Shown: piece by piece, positions 55,043 through 64,000 of the stretch | Layout: every line of letters starts with the position of its first letter | Numbering within the stretch: position 1 is the stretch's first letter | Assembly (NCBI GenBank): GCA_030374765.1 | Contig: JARGXX010000023.1 | Location: forward strand, 52,466 to 116,465 | DNA: 64,000 nucleotides | DNA from: Agarophyton chilense | Lineage: Eukaryota > Rhodophyta > Florideophyceae > Gracilariales > Gracilariaceae | Direction of reading: 5' to 3' | Position numbers and translations under genes: made by a program | Notes under the pieces: model-generated | The model's input: the letters and a program-made list of their open reading frames with translations, nothing else | The model's database searches: none | What the model was told of the DNA's origin: nothing

Positions 55043-55056
55043 GGTTATGGGCCCAG
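55043..55056 (+). other. Copia C primer binding site
   Basis: GGTTATGGGCCCAG with no spacer after the LTR; identical to element B. Confidence 0.8.
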
Positions 55057-55955
55057 AGCGTCGACTCTTCGCAGACGTCACGCTCTACTAACATTTATTT
55101 GGATTCAAGAAGATTCCCTACTGCGACAGGTGCGCGATCTACGACTAACGCTCATCTGGATTCAAGAAGTTATTTTGTTTTGCGACAGGCGTGTACCCTG
55201 CGGACTTCCTCCTTGGTGGCGAAAACATATCGCGTTTGTTAGTAACCCCTTGGCACGAGACCGGGAAGTCTGCCAAATCCTGCTCTCCGTCCGTAGAGTA
55301 CGGAGGTCGATGAATTGGGCTTGGAAGTGTAGGAGCAACCGTACTACACCGCACGACCGCGCTACTTTCCCGCAAGAGGCTAGCTTGGGTCAACTGGGGG
55401 AAGTGTATCTTGACGACACCCCTCCTTGGGACGCCTCGTAGGGACTAAAAGCGCCGGACTCTGAAGTGCGCAGAGTTCGGTAGGTAATCAAAGCGTACCT
55501 CACCTGGAGAGAGTAACCAGGGTCCAGGGGATCATCCTTTAGGGTAGCGGAGGTAGTTTCTCCCGCCAGTGCGCCCGCCTACCTCGAGCAAGTCTCGGTA
55601 GGTTCAATCAAGAAGTTTCAACCCGAAGTCGAGAAGTTTGTCTGTTCCGGGTACGCCTTCTGCCACTGCCCGTGAGTATACTCCAAGCGTGGGAGCACCC
55701 GAGCTCCGCTTGTGATCGCGTACGAGACGCGTCTCGGTGAGCGTTGCAGGCTACGTCAAAAGTCTCCGCTGTCGTCCTCGCTGTCGAACGTTTGAGTTGG
55801 GATACTCCGTTCGGGCAAGCTCGGCCACGAATTCATCACTGCTCGTGGCCCTTTTCTTAAACTTCCCAAGGCATTGAGTCCCTCACTCTGCTTCCCTCTA
55901 CTAATTAATTTCGTTTGGTTCCGTTCTATCTGCTTCGTGGATAACAGACTGAAAT
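55057..55955 (+). promoter_or_regulatory. Copia C untranslated leader with conserved blocks
   Basis: Same four blocks as in B: GGGTCAACT (55387), GCCTCGTA (55433), CCTTTAGGG (55536) and GCCAGTGCGCCCGC (55565-55578). The last is enclosed by a 6-bp inverted repeat, AGGTAG (55551-55556) and CTACCT (55579-55584). B has a weaker ATAG/CTAT at a similar place. Confidence 0.6.
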
Positions 55956-58900
55956 ATGTCGGACACGGAAATGGAATCCGAAAGTACTACCGGGATGAAA
56001 ATCCCTCGTTTTCATGGAAGGCGTGGTGATGATTATGCCCTATGGCGCCATCGCCTTCGTGCTGCATGCCGTGTTAAAGGTGTGTGGAACGTTGTGGAAT
56101 CCGATTCTGGATATTCAGCAACTACTGAAGCAACATCGGATACCGCTATTGATAGCGCTCGAGTTGTCGCCAAGCGCGAGAAGGCATGTGGAATCATAAT
56201 ATGCGCCTTGGGTGATGCGCCACTTCGTGTGGTCATGGATGTCGACGACGACCCGGCGCGCATGCTCGCATTACTTGATGCACGGTATGCGTCCAATCGT
56301 ACTGTATCCAGAATTGCTGTGCAAACTCAACTATTCCGTATGGGATACAATGGTCAGAATATGTCAGGCTATGTGGACCAGTACACGGCGTTATTTGCTC
56401 AGTTAGAGCGCATGGGGAAGGATGCGGCAGTACCGGAGTCGCACAAAGCTCCCATGTTACTTGCTTCTATTGATCCCAATTGCACACTGGAGTCTACTGC
56501 TGCAGCTCTTCGAACCAAGGATATCGCTGAGCTTACATGGGACTACGTGGCCACGACCCTCATAGATGAATACAACGCGAAACAGGTGTCTGCAAGGCCG
56601 TCTGGACGTAGTTCACGTCGCAAGAAGAAGGGCAGGAAAAAATCTGGTCGACATTCTGAATCGACTAATCGTACCCGCAGTAGTGCAAACAACGAAGATG
56701 AGGAGTCTGATGGTCACTCCGACATTGAGTCTACTGCTCGTGCACTTGCTGCCGCCTTGAAATCGTCATCATTTGATCGTTCAGGATCGAGCAATGGACA
56801 TCATTGCGACTTCTGTGATCGCGATGGACACACACAAGATCGTTGCTTTATGAATCCGGACAACCCGGACAACCACTTGCCGCAGAGTATCCTCGATAAA
56901 CTGTCGCCACAACCCAAGAGAATGGGTGGCAGTAGTGGTAGAAGCGCCTCGAGCAAGTCTTCTGGAAAGTCTGGCAAAATCGAAATTGCTGGTGCAACTG
57001 TGGAAAGGACCACTATAGTTCCGCCGAATGACCTGAGTACCTACGCAGACAGCGGTGCGACAGTACATTGCTTCCATTCTGTTTGTGCGTTTGTGCCCGG
57101 TTCACTTGAACCTTGCGACGAAAGGACAGTGATGCTTGCCGATAACACATCTGTTGTATCTAAACAACGCGGAGAGGTGATCATTCCTTTGGACAATGCG
57201 AACATACGTCTGAGTGATGCCCTACTGACCCCCGCTCTGGGATACAACTTGGTTTCAACCGGGTGTTTGGCCGACAAAGGTATTGAGTCGCTCTTCGGTC
57301 GTCATAGTGTACGTTTGACGCTAGAGTCAAATGGTTTTGAGGTGGGCATTGGTGATCGTGACAAGGTATCTCGCATGTACACACTGCCTCAACCTTTAGG
57401 GCATGCTGGTGTGGAACTTGCGCTTTCGACTAAGTCTACGGAGACTCAACTGTGGCACCGACGACTGGCTCACATCAACCAACGTGATCTGCAACATGTA
57501 CACAAGTACGCAGATGGAGTGCCGCACTTGTGTGACATGGAGGAGGTATGCCGAGCATGTCGACTTGGCAAAGCTCATAAGCTTCCGTTCCCAGGTCACT
57601 TTGAACATGCATCCGCGGTTGGTGACATTGTGCACTCGGATATTGTAGGTCCTCTGGAAAAGTCTTTTCCGGAAAAGTTTCAATATGCATGTACATTCCT
57701 CGATGATCACTCACGGTATGTGTTCCTAGGTCTGGTGATGCATCGCAGTGCTCTTAGTGATGTGTTTGTGGGTATTTCGGCAAAGTTTAAGCAGCTTGGA
57801 GGAGTGCATATCAAAAGTTTGCACTCGGACGGTGCAGAAGAATATATTGCCCTGCAAGAGAACTTGGCAGCAGAACATGGCCTCACTTCTTTCTCTGCTC
57901 CATACACCCCCGAACACAACGCTATAGCTGAGCGCATCAATCGTACCATGGTGGAAGCTGCTCGATCGTTGCTGATCCAAGCCGATCTACCAGAATGTTT
58001 GTGGCCATATGCGCTGAAACATGTTATCTTTGTGCGTAATCGAGTGCAACATTCTACTGTTAACAACAGTCCCTACTTTCTGGTAACTGGAAATAAACCT
58101 TTGTTGAAGCACGTGCGTGTGTTTGGATGCACTGCATTCGTGCTAAGGACTCCGCGTGGACCCAAGTTCGAGTCTCGTGCACTTGAGGGAGTGTACTTGG
58201 AGACTCTTGAGCATGGTGTGTACAAGGTACTCGTCGTTGATAATGACGGTACTCCGCGTATTATTGAGTCACGACATGTTACTTTTGATGAATCCAAGTT
58301 CCCTGGCGCATCATCTCTTGCCAACTACATGGATGATGAAAGTGCGTCAGATGCTGACTATAGCTCTGATATGGGATTATGTGATAGCATTGATGACGAA
58401 TCGGATACCTTCTCCGTCGATAATGTTGAGGAGGAGGTGGTTCATGACGGATCCTCGCACCTGATTCCAGCACTCAGGCAGTCGGAGTCAGACTCCGGCA
58501 GCAATGAAGACGATGCACAGGATTCCGAAAGTGATGACGAAAGTGCTGCTGATGACCTTGATACATCTGCCAACGCTGATACGGAACCACGCTACCCGCG
58601 GCGCACGCGCCGTCAACCTCTGAGGTGGTTCATGGCAGGGTCTGCTCACTGTACATCGCAAGTCAAAGTCACTACTAGTGATGAGCCCTCACTCAAGGAG
58701 GCAATGTCTGCCAGTGCGGAGGAGCGTACCATGTGGCAAGCAGCCGTCGATGAAGAGTTTTCATCATTGGAGTCGAAGCAAACTTGGAAACCTGATGACT
58801 CTCCTGCTTCACAACCACTACCAACTCACGTCATACTGAAGGTAAAGCGCAATGCTGATGGGTCAGTTGAACGTTTTAAGGCTCGTGTTGTAGCCGGTGG

Positions 58901-60261
58901 AAACCACCAAACATATGGTCAGGACTACATGGAGACTTATGCACCAGTTGTTTCGTTCTCTTTGGTTCGCATATTCTTGTATCTGACGTTATGCTTGCGC
59001 ATGTATGTGGTACAGGTGGATGTGAAGACTGCGTTTCTCAATGGCGAACTTGAGGAAGATGTGTGGATCATGTCACCTCGAGGTATACCTGGCGTGACTT
59101 CACGATGCTTCAAATTGCTCAAGGCTATCTATGGACTGAAGCAAGCGCACTTGGCATGGCACAACAAACTATGCGAGGATATGAAAAGCATATGTTTTGA
59201 AGAGTTACCGAGTGCACCTTGCGTGTTTCGCCGCCAAAACGAGAGCAATGAGGATGCGTTCGTGCTAGTTTATGTGGATGACTTGCTAATATTCACAACT
59301 TCTGCCATGGAACGTGATGCGATTTTGGAGGAGCTCAAGTCGTTTTACGAGCTGCGTGTGGCGGACGAAGTGAACTTGTACCTCGGCGTTGAATTCAAAT
59401 GGACTTTAGATTCAGATGGTCGACCTGTGTCGCTGTATCTTGGTCAGTCACTGTACACGGAAAGCGTGTTGCGCCGTTTCGGGTTTCAGCGATCCAAGCC
59501 GGCATGCAGCCACCCCTATGGTAGAATCTTTTTTTACCGGGTGGACATCTGAGAAAGACAAATCCATCCAGGATACTCAGCTGTACCAGCAGATCATTGG
59601 ATCGCTTTTGTATTTGGCACTGAGAACTCGGTTGGATATATTAGCACCCGTCCTAATCTTGGCTCGTTTTCAGAAATCGCCCACGGCCTACTGTCACAAG
59701 GCAGCAAAGCGGGTTCTTCGTTACCTTCGCGGTACAACTGAACATGGTGTGCACTATCACTCTGGCATGGTGAAACTGGAGGCGTACGTTGACTCTGACT
59801 ACGCTGCGGACACGCGTGATCGCAAGTCAATGTCTGGTTTCTTAGTGAAGCTTGGCAAAGCGACATGTATGTGGGGCGCAAGAAAACAGGCTTCGGTGGC
59901 GTTGTCTACCGGCGAGGCCGAGTATTATGCTTTGACGCTTGCGTGTCAGGAGGTTATTTGGTTGAAGCGTGTGCTTAAGGAGATTGGATGGGAAGTGCAA
60001 GGTGCTGTGCCCATTCGTTCGGACAACCAGTGCGCCATTGACTGGGCAACTGGTGAACGCTGTCCGTCGGGTCGCGCTAAGCACATTGACGTTAAGTTGC
60101 ACTTCGTTCGGGAACTAGTCAAGGATAGTCACATCAATGTGACGTACGTTCCAAGTGAAGACAATGATGCGGACTTCTTAACTAAACCACTTGGCCCAGG
60201 TCTTCACAACAATAACGCGGACCGTGTTGGACTTGGCCGACCAGTCGAGGAGGAGTGTTGA
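55956..60261 (+). pseudogene. Copia C gag-pol with 4-bp frameshift
   Basis: From ATG 55956 the first frame runs 1198 codons. Gag has ALWRHRLRAACRVKGVW and the knuckle CDFCDRDGHTQDRC (Cys284). Protease is ADSGATVHCF (Asp about 365), pre-integrase LWHRRLAHINQRD with CRACRLGKA, integrase acidic residues in VHSDIVGPL, LHSDGAEEY and HNAIAERINRT, RT YVDD at 1106-1109. At 59508-59511 four bases (AGCC) are added relative to Copia D, throwing translation out of frame. RNase H continues in the next frame to VEEEC at 60261 (ATPMVESFFTGWTSEKD, VDSDYAADTRDRKSMSGF, STGEAEYYAL). Gag-pol protein is therefore truncated before the end of RT/RNase H. Confidence 0.92.
60247..60255 (+). other. polypurine tract of Copia C
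   Basis: GAGGAGGAG abuts the 3' LTR and also codes the last residues of pol (EEEC). Confidence 0.7.
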
Positions 60262-60930
60262 GGTTTGGTCGACTGTGCCCCCAAGCCCTTTGGAGTGTTG
60301 GAAATAGTGGAAAACAAAAAGTGGATTTAAGCATGGGCACTTTTGGGCACCCTCCGCGGAAAAAACGCATATGCGCCTCATCTCAATCTCAACGTGAAAC
60401 GGCCATCTGATTGGCTACTGCAAATGCCCTCATGCAACGTGGTATGGACAAGTGGTCTGGTTCTAATGGGGCGTGTTGGGGCTTCGGCCCAAGTGGAGCG
60501 ATTTGATTGGACGAGAGCGCTGAATGAGCACGGGCTATGCAGTTGGAGAGAATGTGCGAATGTGGGCTGGATACGGGGTTTGGCCGTAAACAGCCGAATC
60601 TGGGCTGCGCGGGGTGGTTGGCACTGGCGCACCACTTTGGATGATTTTTTGAGTTTTTATTTGATATGCTTCATGTTTGAAATTGTTTTGGCGCGCAACT
60701 CCTCGTCGCACAGTGGCAAGGTGTGAGACGTGGGTGACCCGCCGACGGTCAGCACCGGCGGCGGAAGTGCGTGCGAGGTAGATATAGTTTTCAATGACGG
60801 TCGCCAACGATCGAAGTAAATTGTCAAGGCTGACTACCTTCCTTTGTTTCTCTTCTTTTATTTTTCTCTTCTTCTCGTCCTTTCCCCCTCTTCTTCCTTT
60901 TCCTTTACCTAACCTGCGCTCACGTTGTGA
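60256..60930 (+). repeat. Copia C 3' LTR
   Basis: 675 bp, TGTTGAGG ... GTTGTGA, followed by CCAAG. Extra A in two short A runs compared with the 5' LTR. Confidence 0.95.
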
Positions 60931-60935
60931 CCAAG

Positions 60936-63900
60936 CTTCACTAAGAAACCAGACATTGACTTGCGATCACGCGTGTCCGCAGCGTAGTCAGAGTCAACGT
61001 ACGCCTCCAGTTTCACCATGCCAGAGTGATAGTGCACACCATGTTCAGTTGTACCGCGAAGGTAACGAAGAACCCGCTTTGCTGCCTTGTGACAGTAGGC
61101 CGTGGGCGATTTCTGAAAACGAGCCAAGATTAGGACGGGTGCTAATATATCCAACCGAGTTCTCAGTGCCAAATACAAAAGCGATCCAATGATCTGCTGG
61201 TACAGCTGAGTATCCTGGATGGATTTGTCTTTCTCAGATGTCCACCCGGTAAAAAAAGATTCTACCATAGGGGTGCATGCCGGCTTGGATCGCTGAAACC
61301 CGAAACGGCGCAACACGCTTTCCGTGTACAGTGACTGACCAAGATACAGCGACACAGGTCGACCATCTGAATCTAAAGTCCATTTGAATTCAACGCCGAG
61401 GTACAAGTTCACTTCGTCCGCCACACGCAGCTCGTAAAACGACTTAAGCTCCTCCAAAATCGCATCACGTTCCATGGCAGAAGTTGTGAATATTAGCAAG
61501 TCATCCACATAAACTAGCACGAACGCATCCTCATTGCTCTCGTTTTGGCGGCGAAACACGCAAGGTGCACTCGGTAACTCTTCAAAACATATGCTTTTCA
61601 TATCCTCGCATAGTTTGTTGTGCCATGCCAAGTGCGCTTGCTTCAGTCCATAGATAGCCTTGAGCAATTTGAAGCATCGTGAAGTCACGCCAGGTATACC
61701 TCGAGGTGACATGATCCACACATCTTCCTCAAGTTTGCCATTGAGAAACGCAGTCTTCACATCCACCTGTACCACATACATGCGCAAGCATAATGTCAGA
61801 TACAAGAATATGCGAACCAAAGAGAACGAAACAACTGGTGCATAAGTCTCCATGTAGTCCTGACCATATGTTTGGTGGTTTCCACCGGCTACAACACGAG
61901 CCTTAAAACGTTCAACTGACCCATCAGCATTGCGCTTTACCTTCAGTATGACGTGAGTTGGTAGTGGTTGTGAAGCAGGAGAGTCATCAGGTTTCCAAGT
62001 TTGCTTCGACTCCAATGATGAAAACTCTTCATCGACGGCTGCTTGCCACATGGTACGCTCCTCCGCACTGGCGGACATTGCCTCCTTGAGTGAGGGCTCA
62101 TCACTAGTAGTGACTTTGACTTGCGATGTACAGTGAGCAGACCCTGCCATGAACCACCTCAGAGGTTGACGGCGCGTGCGCCGCGGGTAGCGTGGTTCCG
62201 TATCAGCGTTGGCAGATGTATCAAGGTCATCAGCAGCACTTTCGTCATCACTTTCGGAATCCTGTGCATCGTCTTCATTGCTGCCGGAGTCTGACTCCGA
62301 CTGCCTGAGTGCTGGAATCAGGTGCGAGGATCCGTCATGAACCACCTCCTCCTCAACATTATCGACGGAGAAGGTATCCGATTCGTCATCAATGCTATCA
62401 CATAATCCCATATCAGAGCTATAGTCAGCATCTGACGCACTTTCATCATCCATGTAGTTGGCAAGAGATGATGCGCCAGGGAACTTGGATTCATCAAAAG
62501 TAACATGTCGTGACTCAATAATACGCGGAGTACCGTCATTATCAACGACGAGTACCTTGTACACACCATGCTCAAGAGTCTCCAAGTACACTCCCTCAAG
62601 TGCACGAGACTCGAACTTGGGTCCACGCGGAGTCCTTAGCACGAATGCAGTGCATCCAAACACACGCACGTGCTTCAACAAAGGTTTATTTCCAGTTACC
62701 AGAAAGTAGGGACTGTTGTTAACGGTAGAATGTTGCACTCGATTACGCACAAAGATAACATGTTTCAGCGCATATGGCCACAAACATTCTGGTAGATCGG
62801 CTTGGATCAGCAACGATCGAGCAGCTTCCACCATGGTACGATTGATGCGCTCAGCTATAGCGTTGTGTTCGGGGGTGTATGGAGCAGAGAAAGAAGTGAG
62901 GCCATGTTCTGCTGCCAAGTTCTCTTGCAGGGCAATATATTCTTCTGCACCGTCCGAGTGCAAACTTTTGATATCCACTCCTCCAAGCTGCTTAAACTTT
63001 GCCGCAATACCCACAAACACATCACTAAGAGCACTGCGATGGATCACCAGACCTAGGAACACATACCGTGAGTGATCATCGAGGAATGTACATGCATATT
63101 GAAACTTTTCCGGAAAAGACTTTTCCAGAGGACCTACAATATCCGAGTGCACAATGTCACCAACCGCGGATGCATGTTCAAAGTGACCTGGGAACGGAAG
63201 CTTATGAGCTTTGCCAAGTCGACATGCTCGGCATACCTCCTCCATGTCACACAAGTGCGGCACTCCATCTGCGTACTTGTGTACATGTTGCAGATCACGT
63301 TGGTTGATGTGAGCCAGTCGTCGGTGCCACAGTTGAGTCTCCGTAGACTTAGTCGAAAGCGCAAGTTCCACACCAGCATGCCCTAAAGGTTGAGGCAGTG
63401 TGTACATGCGAGATACCTTGTCACGATCACCAATGCCCACCTCAAAACCATTTGACTCTAGCGTCAAACGTACACTATGACGACCGAAGAGCGACTCAAT
63501 ACCTTTGTCGGCCAAACACCCGGTTGAAACCAAGTTGTATCCCAGAGCGGGGGTCAGTAGGGCATCACTCAGACGTATGTTCGCATTGTCCAAAGGAATG
63601 ATCACCTCTCCGCGTTGTTTAGATACAACAGATGTGTTATCGGCAAGCATCACTGTCCTTTCGTCGCAAGGTTCAAGTGAACCGGGCACGAACGCACAAA
63701 CAGAATGGAAGCAATGTACTGTTGCACCGCTGTCTGCGTAGGTACTCAGGTCATTCGGCGGAACTATAGTGGTCCTTTCCACAGTTGCACCAGCAATTTC
63801 GATTTTGCCAGACTTTCCAGAAGACTTGCTCGAGGCGCTTCTACCACTACTGCCACCCATTCGCTTGGGTTGTGGCGACAGTTTATCGAGGATACTCTGC

Positions 63901-64000
63901 GGCAAGTGGTTGTCCGGGTTGTCCGGATTCATAAAGCAACGATCTTGTGTGTGTCCATCGCGATCACAGAAGTCGCAATGATTTCCATTGCTCGATCCTG
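60936..64000 (-). CDS. Copia D gag-pol, main part (continues beyond window)
   Basis: Minus-strand frame open from the window edge to LVKLG at the C insertion. It contains the Gag knuckle (at the edge), protease ADSGATVHCF, integrase (VHSDIVGPL, LHSDGAEEY, HNAIAERINRT), RT with YVDD (around 61505) and first half of RNase H (VDSDYAADTRDRKSMSGF). It differs from C by only a few residues (for example FLNGKLEED versus FLNGELEED and GVDIK versus GVHIK) and lacks the 4-bp insertion. Residues after LVKLG in the open frame are C LTR and not real. Confidence 0.93.

Larger units (their letters stand above)
54370..60930 (+). mobile_element. Copia LTR retrotransposon C, inserted in Copia D
   Basis: Complete 6.6-kb element with 673- and 675-bp LTRs and perfect target duplication CCAAG (54365-54369 and 60931-60935). 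The LTRs differ by two 1-bp indels and two substitutions in the parts compared, so the insertion is recent. The target is a nearly identical element in the opposite orientation. A 4-bp insertion in RNase H breaks its ORF. Confidence 0.95.
53292..64000 (-). mobile_element. Copia LTR retrotransposon D, split by Copia C, runs off window
   Basis: Minus-strand element inserted in the RT of Copia B. 3' LTR 53292-53964, 3' pol part 53965-54369, then after the C insertion the 5' pol part 60936-64000. Its 5' LTR lies beyond the window. Taking out C and one CCAAG restores a continuous RNase H frame. All coding DNA seen is open and nearly identical to C, so D was probably active recently. Confidence 0.93.

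Overview
This is eukaryotic nuclear DNA dominated by nested LTR retrotransposons. It suggests a photosynthetic protist: a one-helix chlorophyll-binding-type protein (31127-31507), a ferric-reductase/NADPH-oxidase gene, an ionotropic-glutamate-receptor-like gene with short GT-AG introns of 74-95 nt, and several Copia and chromodomain Gypsy families. A red alga or another alga with a compact genome fits best. That is inference; no ribosomal or organellar marker is present.

Left block (1-18000). A decayed glutamate-receptor pseudogene on the + strand is split by Copia element A (1088-17589, - strand). A is itself split in its reverse transcriptase by Gypsy chromovirus G1 (2529-14321, + strand, two 916-bp LTRs, 5-bp target duplication TAGTC). 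G1 keeps an unbroken protease-RT-RNase H-integrase ORF, a -1 frameshift-type gag/pol overlap, a separated chromodomain and, downstream of pol on the opposite strand, a long accessory ORF.

Middle block (18000-37000), with the host genes. A five-finger C2H2 gene (18900-19991) and its inverted paralogue (32836-33684) lie next to the receptor pseudogene and the better-preserved receptor gene (34257 to about 35566), so they form one inverted segmental duplication. Between the arms lie a 2534-bp direct tandem duplication (20361-25428), a secreted protein gene (-), the oxidoreductase gene (+) and the one-helix protein gene (-).

Right block (37000-64000), a retroelement stack. Fragments of Copia-like element E flank degenerate Gypsy element G2 (38284-48096, -). 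The RT fragment of E also carries Copia element B (from 48370, +). B is interrupted in its RT by Copia element D (from 53292, -, running off the window). D is interrupted in its RNase H by a nearly identical opposite-strand copy, C (54370-60930, +).

Most notable: G1 and G2 both carry a homologous antisense ORF with a TATA-like box just inside the 3' LTR, and both keep the same gag-stop/-1 pol overlap. Copia families B and C/D share a colinear untranslated leader, an initiator-tRNA anticodon-loop primer site and a U3 palindrome although their Gag proteins differ. The same 12-bp palindrome lies upstream of a host gene.
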